Assembly: GCA_001796965.1 (NCBI GenBank) | Contig: MGOA01000106.1 | Location: 1-8,107 of the forward strand | DNA from: Chloroflexi bacterium RBG_16_64_43 | Lineage (GTDB): Bacteria > Chloroflexota > Anaerolineae > Anaerolineales > RBG-16-64-43 | Reading direction: 5' to 3' | DNA: 8,107 bases | Part shown: positions 1 to 7,144 of the stretch, one piece after another | Layout: each line of letters begins with the position of its first letter | Position numbering within the stretch: position 1 is the stretch's first letter | Program-made: the position numbers and the translations under genes | The notes under the pieces: model-generated | Databases searched by the model: none | Seen by the model: the letters and a program-made list of their open reading frames with translations, nothing else | Told to the model about the DNA's origin: nothing

Positions 1-1101
1 TCCGCCGCCGATCTCATCGTCATCTTCCTGGCGCTGGAGTTGCTTTCCATCCCGCTCTACGTCCTGGCCGGCTTTGCCCGCCCGCGCCTGGCTTCCGAGG
101 AGGCCTCGCTCAAGTACTTCCTGCTCGGCGCATTCGCCACCGGCATGCTGGTCTACGGCATCGCGCTCATCTTCGGCGCCACCGGTTCCACACAACTGCC
201 GGTCATCGCCGCGCAGCTTGCCCAGTTCACTGCGAGCGACAGCGTGCCCCTGGTCAGCTACGCTGGCATTGGGCTGATCCTCGTCGGGCTGGGCTTCAAG
301 GTGGCTGCGGTTCCCTTCCACATGTGGACGCCCGATGTTTATGAAGGCGCGCCCACGCCCGTTGCCGGCTTCATGTCGGTGGCGGCCAAGGCCGGTGGCT
401 TTGCCGCACTGCTGCGCCTGCTCGCCTGGGCGCTGCCCGCGATGAGCTTCACCTGGGTTCCGCTGGTGGCCGGCCTCGCCGCCCTGACGATGATCGTCGG
501 CAACCTGGCCGCGCTGGTGCAGATGAACCTCAAGCGCATGCTGGCCTACTCTTCGATCGCCCACGCCGGCTACATCCTGATGGCCGTCGCCGCGCTCGGC
601 ACGCCCGCCGCCTCCGCGGGCGCCGTGGCCGCCGCGCTCTTCTATCTGCTCGCCTACGCCGTCACCAACCTGGGCGCGTGGGGTGTGGTCGTCGCCCTCG
701 AGCGCGAGTACGGCACGGGCCTCACCCCGCCGGATTACTCCGGCCTCGCGCGCAAGCATCCGCTGCTGGCGCTGGCCATGACCATCTTCATGCTTTCGCT
801 CACCGGCATTCCGCCCACCGCCGGCCTGGTGGCCAAGGTCTACGTCTTTCGCGCCGCGCTGGATGGCGGCCTGGTGTGGTTGGCCATCGTTGGCGTCATC
901 ACCTCCTTTATCTCCGCCTACTACTACCTGCGCGTGATCGTCGCCATGTACATGCGCGAAGGCTCGCCCGAGGTGCACCTCGACCGCCTGACCGCGGGCG
1001 TGGTGGCCGTGGCCGCCGTGGCAACGCTCGCCCTCGGCCTGCTGCCCGTGCCGCTCATGCAGTCCGCCGTGCGCGCGGTCATGCTCGCCGTTGGCGGCTA
1101 G
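1..1101 (+). CDS. nuoN: NADH-quinone oxidoreductase subunit N (5'-truncated by window edge)
   Basis: This is the membrane proton-pumping subunit N of respiratory complex I (NADH:quinone oxidoreductase), an antiporter-like subunit in the cytoplasmic membrane. The frame is open from base 1, so 366 residues are visible of a protein usually near 480-500; the N-terminal helices lie outside the window. Diagnostic stretches are ELLSIPLYVLAGF (from base 37), EASLKYFLLGAFATG, GFKVAAVPFHMWTPDVYEGA (near 292-351), LKRMLAYSSIAHAGYILM and LSLTGIPPTAGLVAKVYVF. The lysines at 298-300 (GFK), 388-390 (AAK) and 835-837 (VAK) match the conserved membrane lysines of the family implied in proton transfer. The rest is alternating hydrophobic helices ending near LMQSAVRAVMLAVGG. 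Subunit N is commonly the last gene of the nuo operon, and the hairpin just behind the stop fits that. The ATG at 40 is internal, not the start. Identification is very secure. Confidence 0.97.
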   Translation, partial: SAADLIVIFLALELLSIPLYVLAGFARPRLASEEASLKYFLLGAFATGMLVYGIALIFGATGSTQLPVIAAQLAQFTASDSVPLVSYAGIGLILVGLGFKVAAVPFHMWTPDVYEGAPTPVAGFMSVAAKAGGFAALLRLLAWALPAMSFTWVPLVAGLAALTMIVGNLAALVQMNLKRMLAYSSIAHAGYILMAVAALGTPAASAGAVAAALFYLLAYAVTNLGAWGVVVALEREYGTGLTPPDYSGLARKHPLLALAMTIFMLSLTGIPPTAGLVAKVYVFRAALDGGLVWLAIVGVITSFISAYYYLRVIVAMYMREGSPEVHLDRLTAGVVAVAAVATLALGLLPVPLMQSAVRAVMLAVGG

Positions 1102-1110
1102 CTCTCGATC

Positions 1111-1169
1111 TCTCAAACCCTCCCGCGTGGAAGGCGACCGTGGCAAGTCCGGCCACGGTCGCTGTTTTC
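1111..1169 (+). repeat. Interspersed hairpin repeat, copy A
   Basis: Bases 1111-1169 align without gaps to 3596-3654. Identical blocks are TCTCAAACCCTC, then GTGGAAGGCGACCGTGGC, then GGCCACGGTCG; differences cluster in the 4-base gap between blocks one and two, in the hairpin loop, and after the stem. Conservation outside the stem (TCTCAAACCCTC and GTGGAAG) says this is a repeated element rather than two unrelated terminators. It starts about 10 bases after the nuoN stop. Confidence 0.8.
1134..1168 (+). terminator. Probable intrinsic terminator of the nuo operon
   Basis: A perfect 11-bp stem, GCGACCGTGGC (1134-1144) and GCCACGGTCGC (1152-1162), closes a 7-base loop and is followed by TGTTTT. 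The position, 33 bases after the nuoN stop, and the short T-run fit a Rho-independent terminator. The T-run is weak by E. coli standards. Confidence 0.7.
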
Positions 1170-1334
1170 CCGCTACATGCCTTCTCAGCATGCTCAACTG
1201 CCGCCGGCCCCGGCCAGGGGGGCTCTGAATGCTGCCAGAAGCCCGCGCAACACCGATTCCCAGCCTGTAACCCAAGAGGCGGGCCTGGAAGCGCCTGACG
1301 GCAATTCACATACACAGGCTTGACCCAGTGTCAC

Positions 1335-1362
1335 TTGCAAAAGCGACAAATCCGACTAAAAT
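1335..1362 (+). promoter_or_regulatory. Possible sigma-70-type promoter of the secreted-protein gene
   Basis: TTGCAA (1335-1340) and TAAAAT (1357-1362) are separated by 16 bases, a usable spacing, and would start transcription near 1369, about 60 bases before the ATG at 1432. A better -35 hexamer, TTGACC (1320-1325), is too far from this -10. Two CGAC-AAA type half repeats (1344-1350 and 1353-1360) fall in the spacer. This is inference from hexamer matching only. Confidence 0.4.
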
Positions 1363-1431
1363 ACATCGATAGGATTGCGTTGTTCGGATGTCTCGGGGCT
1401 TCTCCTACGTTGAGGGGATCAAGGAGCCAAC

Positions 1432-3504
1432 ATGTCCCACAAACGCATCGTCAACCTGTTCGTCATCTTCGCGTTGGCTCTTTCGTACATCAGCTTGGCT
1501 GCCCCCCCGACGACACTCGCCAGCCGCGACCCTGCCCCACCCAGCCGCCCTCAATCTCTCCCCCCAACCATGCCCGTCTTTCACATCCTGCCATACCCGG
1601 TCGACGACGTGGTGGTCATGGACAATGCTGCCTTACTGAACGGCGTGGGCGCCACCGAGGTCAGCATGGTCGGTAACCGGGGCATGTTGGACAACTTCTT
1701 CGCCCTCAATCCCGACGACGGCAACATGGTCAACCAGTTTGACGGCACAGGTGGGTTGTTTGCCGTCAATTTTGAAAAGGCGTTTGGCGAGACGCAGATG
1801 ACCGTCGACCCAACTCCGGCCGATGTGTGCAACTTCCTGACGAACCGCGGGCTGTTCCCCGCCAATACAGTCGAGCCGCAATACATCAATTGCCGCAGCG
1901 ACCCGCCTTACATCGTGAACTCGATCCACCTCACCACGGTGGACCCGGCGGATGAGACCACAACCGACACGATCATCGGCAAGCTGGTGCAGATCCCGCT
2001 GGCCATTGACATCGGCACCCTTGCCCCCGACTACATCCCGGTGGGCGGCCCTGGCGGTCACCTGTCGCTGCTGTTTGCCGGCGCGCCGGCGACGCCCTCG
2101 CTCGACGACACCCTGCCCGGCCTGCAGGCACTTTCTGCGCCGCTCTTCGGCCGCGCGCGCGAGGCGACCCCGATCGGTTCTTACCCAGTGGTCCCCATGC
2201 CTCTCGCCGTCAGCCGCTTCAAAGCCGGCTTCCCGGCGGAGATGGCTGTGGATCCCGGCACGCCGGTGATGGAGTACTACCTCGGCTACCCCGATATGCC
2301 TCAGGATGCCCTCATGCCCGTGTGGTCTTTCCCTGATGCCACGGCGGACATCGGCGGGACGACCGTTGCGCTGAAGGAAACCACGATGCCGGGCGTGGAA
2401 GGGTTTGCCCCGGTTGTGAGCATCCTCAATCCGCTCGATGGCGACGTCTTTCTGCCGGACGATCCGATCACCATCGACTTCAGCATCGCCGGCGACTTCG
2501 GACCATTCACCTTCACGATTTCATCTGAGGGCGGCGAGCTGGCCAACGGCGTGATGGACAGCGGGGCGAATTCCATCGACCTGGGGCCACTGCCCAATCC
2601 GGAGGGCCACCCCTCCGGGCACATCCTCACGGTCCACGCAGAGAACACCTACAACCAGGCGGGGGAGGCGGCGGTCTTCACGGGCCCGGTGCAGACCGTC
2701 TACCTGCCACTGACGGCGCACAATGCCTCCGAATCCGCCCTGGCCTTCGGTCCACCATTGCGTCCGGCGGCCAGCGAGAATCCTCCGCAGGGGAGTGGCC
2801 CCCAGCTCGGTGTCGGCATCGAGTGGGTGATGAACTATCACGATCCCGAGCTCAACCTGGGCCAGACCAAACCCGACGCCGAAGGTTTCTACAACTGGCT
2901 TGGGGGCAATGGCTGGGCCAAGAAGTTCAACTACGGCAACGACGCCGCCTGGGAGAAAGACTGGCGGGATTGCACGCTGGGCGGCATTGACTGCACCTAT
3001 GGGGTAGACCGGGCCGACTTCGTTTACTTCTCGGGGCACGGATCCCCATCGGCATGGTACTTCGGCAAGGTGAAGGACTACGGCGGCGCCTGGGCAGGCA
3101 ATGCTCGCTTCCAGAACGTGCGCTGGGCCGCCTTCTCGTCATGCAAGACGGTAAAGGCCGGCCCCTATATCGGCCCCGGAAACCCGCCCCTGACCGAGTT
3201 CTTCAATTCCTTTCAGGGCGCGTACATGATGTTGGGCTTCAACAGCAATATGGCCGACGTCGCTTTTGGTTTTCCTTTCGCCTTGGGCATGCGCAATCCC
3301 ATCTATGACATATGGCCCTCGTTGCAGCCGACCATCGCCCAGGCGTGGGTGAGCACAGCTTTTAACTTGCACGCCGGCAAACCCTCTTATCTATATGCGG
3401 TCGGCAACTTGAACCCGGTCAACTACAAGTTGCCGGCAGCATTCTCCGGGCCGCTGCCTCCGCTCACCGGGATCTACCAGTTCCGCTGGGTGTGGTGGGG
3501 GTAG
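1432..3504 (+). CDS. Secreted protein with C-terminal DUF6345-like, caspase-like domain
   Basis: A 690-residue exported protein of unknown function. The ATG at 1432 is preceded by AAGGAG (1421-1426) at 5 bases. Residues 1-31 form a signal peptide: MSHKR, a hydrophobic core (7-24), then a likely cut after TLA (residue 30). Residues about 45-320 are a region I cannot name. Residues about 327-420 look like an Ig/FN3-type beta domain (starting PVVSILNPLDGDVF). VYLPL (423-427) is a Chloroflexota-style linker. From about 458, GVGIEWVMNYHDP, DAEGFYNWL, GWAKKFNYGNDAAWE, then VYFSGHG (His536) and AAFSSC (Cys571) match the pattern I recall for DUF6345. A hydrophobic strand before His-Gly and another before Cys is the signature of clan CD cysteine peptidases, so a His536/Cys571 dyad is inferred. 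Five cysteines are present: 133, 154, 514, 521 and 571; the first four could form disulfides, leaving 571 free. The gene stands alone between two copies of a hairpin repeat. Family assignment is moderately sure; proteolytic activity is unproven. Confidence 0.8.
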   Translation: MSHKRIVNLFVIFALALSYISLAAPPTTLASRDPAPPSRPQSLPPTMPVFHILPYPVDDVVVMDNAALLNGVGATEVSMVGNRGMLDNFFALNPDDGNMVNQFDGTGGLFAVNFEKAFGETQMTVDPTPADVCNFLTNRGLFPANTVEPQYINCRSDPPYIVNSIHLTTVDPADETTTDTIIGKLVQIPLAIDIGTLAPDYIPVGGPGGHLSLLFAGAPATPSLDDTLPGLQALSAPLFGRAREATPIGSYPVVPMPLAVSRFKAGFPAEMAVDPGTPVMEYYLGYPDMPQDALMPVWSFPDATADIGGTTVALKETTMPGVEGFAPVVSILNPLDGDVFLPDDPITIDFSIAGDFGPFTFTISSEGGELANGVMDSGANSIDLGPLPNPEGHPSGHILTVHAENTYNQAGEAAVFTGPVQTVYLPLTAHNASESALAFGPPLRPAASENPPQGSGPQLGVGIEWVMNYHDPELNLGQTKPDAEGFYNWLGGNGWAKKFNYGNDAAWEKDWRDCTLGGIDCTYGVDRADFVYFSGHGSPSAWYFGKVKDYGGAWAGNARFQNVRWAAFSSCKTVKAGPYIGPGNPPLTEFFNSFQGAYMMLGFNSNMADVAFGFPFALGMRNPIYDIWPSLQPTIAQAWVSTAFNLHAGKPSYLYAVGNLNPVNYKLPAAFSGPLPPLTGIYQFRWVWWG

Positions 3505-3595
3505 CGCCGCGGATCGATGCACGCGGGCATCGCGAAGGCTCTGTCACTTCATTGAGCCGGAGCCTGAGGCCGCGCTCGGCTCCTAGCCCTCTTCG

Positions 3596-3655
3596 TCTCA
3601 AACCCTCTCTTGTGGAAGGCGACCGTGGCCCAACCGGCCACGGTCGTGCATTCTC
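3596..3655 (+). repeat. Interspersed hairpin repeat, copy B
   Basis: Second copy of the element at 1111-1169, in direct orientation and about 2.48 kb downstream. It begins with TCTCAAACCCTC (3596-3607), continues GTGGAAGGCGACCGTGGC and carries the same stem. The loop differs (CAACC here against AAGTCCG). Together the copies bracket the gene at 1432-3504. A reverse-strand translation of both gives a similar peptide (ATVAFH..GFE), which should not be taken as a gene. Confidence 0.8.
3620..3646 (+). terminator. Hairpin terminator behind the secreted-protein gene
   Basis: A perfect 11-bp stem, CGACCGTGGCC (3620-3630) and GGCCACGGTCG (3636-3646), has a 5-base loop. It lies 116 bases after the stop at 3504. 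The following TGCATTCTCC lacks a real T-run, so it may act poorly as an intrinsic terminator, or work in both directions or with Rho. Confidence 0.5.
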
Positions 3656-3714
3656 CGCCTACGCCTGCAGCTTGACCATGCCCGCCATCGCTCAGGCCGG
3701 GGGAGAAGTTGCCT

Positions 3715-3742
3715 GGGGGTGTACTTTGTACCGAGCATCCCC
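3715..3742. other. Imperfect inverted repeat upstream of the receptor promoter
   Basis: GGGGGTG (3715-3721) can pair with CATCCCC (3736-3742), with one G-U pair. Inside lies a short palindrome, GTAC-TTT-GTAC (3721-3731). It could be a weak terminator on the way out of the upstream gene or a protein-binding palindrome. The sequence alone does not decide. Confidence 0.35.
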
Positions 3743-3754
3743 CCATATGTGGTG

Positions 3755-3800
3755 TTTTGAGGGCCCTGTAAGGGACTTGTAAGGGGTTGGCGCGTAATAT
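3755..3800 (+). promoter_or_regulatory. Promoter with three tandem 11-bp direct repeats
   Basis: Units TTTTGAGGGCC (3755-3765), CTGTAAGGGAC (3766-3776) and TTGTAAGGGGT (3777-3787) run head to tail; the last two share TGTAAGGG. Eleven-base periodicity, with 7-base cores separated by 4 bases, is the geometry of OmpR/PhoB-family response regulator sites. A -10-like TAATAT (3795-3800) follows, with no good -35 hexamer at the right distance, as expected for an activator-dependent promoter. Transcription would start near 3807, 40 bases before the TTG start. Regulator identity is not known. Confidence 0.5.
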
Positions 3801-3846
3801 ACCTGGAAGTGTCTGCAATACTTACTCTCAGACGGGGGGTCTGGGT

Positions 3847-6609
3847 TTGACAGATCCTAACGATCGCACGCGCCCCAGATTGTTTAGCAGCTTGCGCCTG
3901 CCTCTCTTTGGATTGGTGCTGCTTGCCATTCTGCCGGCCTTCGCCGTCGTCTTGAGCTTCGGCATCAGCGAGCGGCGCAGCGAGGCCGCGCGCGCCAAGC
4001 AAGAGGCGCTGGATTTCGCGCACCTGGCCGCCCACGATCAGCAGCACGTTGTCAACAGCACGCGTGAATTGCTCATTCTCCTGAGCGGGCAAGATGAAGT
4101 CTGGCCCACAAGCGGGCATGAATGCTCGGGCTATGTGGCCGGGGTCATGCCAGCCTATCCATCCGTGGCCAACCTCGGCGCGGCGACGCTCGACGGCAAC
4201 ATCTACTGCAGCGCCGTGCCGCTCACAGCTCCCGTCAACATCACCGACCGGGGTTACTTCCAACGCGCGCTCTCCAGCGGGGATTTCTCCGTTGGCGAAT
4301 TCCAGGTGGGCCGCATCACCGGCCGCGTGGCCATCAACATGGGCTATCCGATTCACGATGAGTCGGGTGCACTGCACGGGGTGGTGTATGCCGCCCTCAG
4401 CCTGGATTGGCTCGGCCAACTCGCCGCGGGCGCTGGGTTGCCTCTGGGAAGCTCCGTGACCGTGATCGACAGCCTCGGCACCGTTCTGGCGCGCTTCCCC
4501 GAAGAAGAAGGTTGGGTTGGCCAAGAGGTGCCCGAAGCGCCGCTGTACATGGCAATTACCCAGGGGCAGGGCGAAGGCGTATTCGAGGCGGTCGGCCTCG
4601 ATGGAGAACACCGGCTCTTTGGATATACCTCGCTCGTGGCCGACCGGCCAGGCGCGGTGTATGTCTCGGTCGGTATCCCGGCCGCGCAAGCCTACGCGCG
4701 CTTGGATAGCGCAATCACCCGCGCCGGCCTGGCGCTAGGCGGGTTGTTCCTACTTGGGCTGGTTGCAACCTGGGCCGGCAGCGAATTCTTCATCATGCGC
4801 CGCACGCGCACGCTGGTGGAGGTGGCCCGCAAGCTCGCCGCGGGCGATTTGAGCGCACGTACTGGCATAACCCATGCCGGGGACGAATTGGGCGAGGTGA
4901 CCGCCGCCCTCGACACGTTGGCCGAGACCAACCAGAACCGCCTGGAGGAGCGCGATCGCGCGCTGGCGCAGCTCTCGACCGTGGTGCGGGCGCTTCGCAC
5001 TCTGGGCGAGAGCAACCAGGCGTTGGTCCGCGCCGAGAATGAAAGCGACCTGCTGCAAAACGTCTGTCAAGTGATTGTCACCTCCGGCGGCTATATTGCG
5101 GCCTGGGTGGCCTTTGCCGAGCAGGACGAAGCACGCACGATCCGCCCCATGGCGCATGCCGGCCTGATCGGCGAGGATCTGGACTCGCTGCCGCTCTCGT
5201 GGGGCGAGGGACCGCAGGGCGAAAACCCGGTGGGGCTCGCCATTCGCAGCGGGCGCCCGCAAGTGTTCCAAGATCTAGGCGCGGCTCCCTTTCACGATGC
5301 GTGGACCAGGACCACCCTCGACCGCGGTTGCGCTTCGGTCCTGGTCTTGCCTCTTGGCTCCGCACCCGGCGAGGTTCTTGGCGTTCTGGCCATCTACGCT
5401 GGCGAGCAGGGCGGGTTTGCAGTCGAAGAAGAGGTGCTCCTGCTGGAGCAGATGGCGCGCGACCTGGCCTACGGAATCGGCGCGCTGCGTACACGGCGCG
5501 CGCGCGAATCGATCGAGAGCCAGCTCGAGCGCCAGCTCGATCGGCTGCAATCCCTGCGCGCAATCGATAATGCCATCGTCTCGAGCCTGGACCTCAAGGT
5601 GACGCTGGCGGTGCTGCTCGACCAGGCCACGACCCAGTTGCATGCCGAGGCGGCGGATGTGCTGCTGCTCGACCCGCACTCATTGCGCCTGGAGCACTTC
5701 GCCTCGCGCGGGTTCCGCACGCGCGCGCTCGAGCACACCAAGCTGCGCCTGGGCGAGGGGCAGGCGGGGCGGGCGGCCGCCACGCGCGTGCCGGTGCGCA
5801 TCGACGATTTGCGCGTCTCGCCCGGCACGCTGGCCCGCGCGCCGCTGCTCGCCGAGGAGGGCTTTGTCGGCTACTATGCTCTCCCCCTCATCGCCAAGGG
5901 CGAGGTCAAAGGCGTGATCGAGATCTTCGGACGCAAGCCGTTCGTGATCGACCGCGAGTGGGAGGAATTCCTGGCCACGCTGGCCGGCCAGGCGGCGGTG
6001 GCGATCGACAGCTCGCGCCTGTTCGACGGCCTGCAGCGCTCGAATGCCGACCTGACGCTGGCCTACGACGCGACGATCGAAGGCTGGTCGCGCGCTCTCG
6101 ACCTGCGCGATAAGGAGACCGAGGGCCACACCCAGCGCGTGGCGCAGATGACCGAGCAAATGGCGCGCGAGATGGGATTCTCCGAAACGGCGCTGCTGCA
6201 CATCCGCCGCGGCGCGCTCCTGCACGATATCGGCAAGATGGGCGTGCCGGACACCGTGTTGCTCAAGCCGGGCGCGCTGACCGAGGCAGAGTGGGAGGTG
6301 ATGCGCCAGCACCCGGTGTATGCCTACGAGCTGCTCTCCCCGATTGCGTACTTGGCGCCCGCGATCGACATCCCGTATGCGCATCACGAGAAGTGGGATG
6401 GGAGCGGCTATCCGCGAGGGTTGGTGGGTGAGGCTATTCCGCTCGCGGCGCGCGTATTTGCGGTGATCGACGTGTGGGACGCGCTTCGTTCCGACCGCCC
6501 CTACCGCGCCGCCTGGCCGGCGGCCAAAGCCCTCGAGCACATCCGCGCCGGCGCCGGCTCGCACTTCGACCCGAAGGTGGTGGAGGTGTTCTTGAGGATG
6601 AGGTGGTAG
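3847..6609 (+). CDS. Membrane receptor with Cache, HAMP, two GAF and HD-GYP domains (c-di-GMP phosphodiesterase)
   Basis: A predicted signal-dependent enzyme that hydrolyses cyclic di-GMP in the cytoplasm. I chose the TTG at 3847 (920 residues): GGGGGG (3834-3839) lies 7 bases upstream and the first TM helix follows naturally. A longer reading from TTG at 3787 would start inside the promoter with no usable RBS. Order: TM1 (about 20-40); extracytoplasmic Cache-like sensor (42-292, with DRGYFQRAL and MGYPI); TM2 (293-313); HAMP (314-366); short coiled coil (366-390); GAF 1 of the GAF_2 type (385-548); GAF 2 (569-728); HD-GYP (745-920). Catalytic signatures look complete: His761 in GHTQRVA, His793-Asp794 in LHDIGKMGVPD, His822 in QHP, HHE at 846-848, GYP at 854-856, Asp875 and Asp878 in VIDVWDAL. 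The ligand cannot be told from sequence. No GGDEF partner lies in the window. Domain calls are secure; the exact start less so. Confidence 0.92.
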   Translation: MTDPNDRTRPRLFSSLRLPLFGLVLLAILPAFAVVLSFGISERRSEAARAKQEALDFAHLAAHDQQHVVNSTRELLILLSGQDEVWPTSGHECSGYVAGVMPAYPSVANLGAATLDGNIYCSAVPLTAPVNITDRGYFQRALSSGDFSVGEFQVGRITGRVAINMGYPIHDESGALHGVVYAALSLDWLGQLAAGAGLPLGSSVTVIDSLGTVLARFPEEEGWVGQEVPEAPLYMAITQGQGEGVFEAVGLDGEHRLFGYTSLVADRPGAVYVSVGIPAAQAYARLDSAITRAGLALGGLFLLGLVATWAGSEFFIMRRTRTLVEVARKLAAGDLSARTGITHAGDELGEVTAALDTLAETNQNRLEERDRALAQLSTVVRALRTLGESNQALVRAENESDLLQNVCQVIVTSGGYIAAWVAFAEQDEARTIRPMAHAGLIGEDLDSLPLSWGEGPQGENPVGLAIRSGRPQVFQDLGAAPFHDAWTRTTLDRGCASVLVLPLGSAPGEVLGVLAIYAGEQGGFAVEEEVLLLEQMARDLAYGIGALRTRRARESIESQLERQLDRLQSLRAIDNAIVSSLDLKVTLAVLLDQATTQLHAEAADVLLLDPHSLRLEHFASRGFRTRALEHTKLRLGEGQAGRAAATRVPVRIDDLRVSPGTLARAPLLAEEGFVGYYALPLIAKGEVKGVIEIFGRKPFVIDREWEEFLATLAGQAAVAIDSSRLFDGLQRSNADLTLAYDATIEGWSRALDLRDKETEGHTQRVAQMTEQMAREMGFSETALLHIRRGALLHDIGKMGVPDTVLLKPGALTEAEWEVMRQHPVYAYELLSPIAYLAPAIDIPYAHHEKWDGSGYPRGLVGEAIPLAARVFAVIDVWDALRSDRPYRAAWPAAKALEHIRAGAGSHFDPKVVEVFLRMRW

Positions 6610-7129
6610 AGGGGAATGCGCTGGGCCCCTCAGGTCTTGGAGAAGGTCTTGGGGGCGCCAGGTGGATTTGGCGTTGCACGGGTACATGATGCGTGTCACC
6701 TTCTCCGTGTATTGCGACCAAGAAGGACGAAACGCTGATGATCTGAAGCGCAACTGCTACCGACTGGGGCGGTCTGTCGAGGTGGCTAGAAACGAGACGA
6801 CAGGCGGGGCGAGTCCGCCTGAAAATGGGAAGGACCTCATCAATCTGAACAGAGAAGACGGACACTCGCCCTGGCCGCCAGGTTCCCTTGGGCTGGGCAC
6901 TCCGTCGAAGGGCTACTTCGCAGCGAGAAGCAAGCCAGCATCGGCGAGACGTCCTCGCTTGCCACCCTGCCAATCATCAGCCCGGGCAAGTTCATCCGCG
7001 AAAAGAATGCCCTTCGTGCATTTAGCCACTCACGCTAACTCGTCAAGCTCCTTTCCAGTGGGCAAGTTCCGGCATACCAGCGGCGGGTCGCCGCGCGCTG
7101 CCCGCTAACCGGGTCACACATCATTACAT
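6610..7129. other. Gene-poor spacer with a possible decayed reading frame
   Basis: About 520 bp, apparently less GC-rich than its flanks between roughly 6660 and 7060. A weak hairpin, GAGGGG (6609-6614) with CCCCTC (6626-6631), follows the receptor stop but has no T-run. A second small stem, CAGGCGG/CCGCCTG, spans 6801-6821. In frame 1, an open stretch from 6823 to a TAA at 7036-7038 reads protein-like (for example FPWAGHSVEGLLRSEKQ and SPGKFIREKNALRAFSH) but has no ATG, GTG or TTG start and is preceded by stops at 6787 and 6820. It may be the tail of a dead gene. The 148-codon frame at 6662-7108 has low-complexity composition and no RBS, and I do not accept it. Confidence 0.4.
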
Positions 7130-7144
7130 TTGGGGGAAATCACA

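Larger units (their letters stand above)
1102..1431. other. Intergenic region between nuoN and the secreted-protein gene
   Basis: This 330-bp spacer holds a terminator-like hairpin within a repeat element near its left end and a possible promoter near its right end (both listed separately). Between them, about 1170-1330, no coding frame with family-like sequence is apparent. Open frames crossing it on either strand are antisense or out-of-frame extensions of nuoN. No tRNA-like cloverleaf was recognised. Confidence 0.6.
3505..3846. other. Intergenic region between the secreted-protein gene and the HD-GYP receptor gene
   Basis: About 340 bp without a recognised gene. It contains repeat copy B with its hairpin, a second hairpin around GTAC-TTT-GTAC (3715-3742), three tandem 11-bp units (3755-3787), a -10-like TAATAT (3795-3800) and the G-rich ribosome binding site of the next gene. 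Frames open through it on the minus strand are antisense shadows of the receptor gene. Confidence 0.6.

Noticed and set aside
678..1298. Plus-strand open frame of 206 codons overlapping nuoN
   Set aside because: Out-of-frame with nuoN, Arg/Ala/His-rich, and runs through the terminator hairpin.
1320..1325. TTGACC as -35 box of the secreted-protein promoter
   Set aside because: It is a better hexamer than TTGCAA at 1335, but the distance to TAAAAT (31 bases) is too long and no -10 lies at 16-18 bases.
3598..4689. Minus-strand open frame of 363 codons
   Set aside because: It lies antisense to the receptor gene and to repeat copy B, shows no family motif and has Arg/His/Gly-rich composition typical of the complement of a GC-rich gene.
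6609..6631. Terminator behind the receptor gene (GAGGGG/CCCCTC)
   Set aside because: Only 6 bp with an 11-base loop, overlapping the stop codon and with no T-run; too weak to call.
5680..6753. Minus-strand open frame of 357 codons
   Set aside because: Complement of the GAF 2 and HD-GYP coding sequence, whose motifs are clear on the + strand; no recognisable domain of its own.
6662..7108. Plus-strand open frame of 148 codons
   Set aside because: No ribosome binding site, a Ser/Arg/Pro-rich second half and no family resemblance; its frame is not better than the alternative frame in the same spacer.
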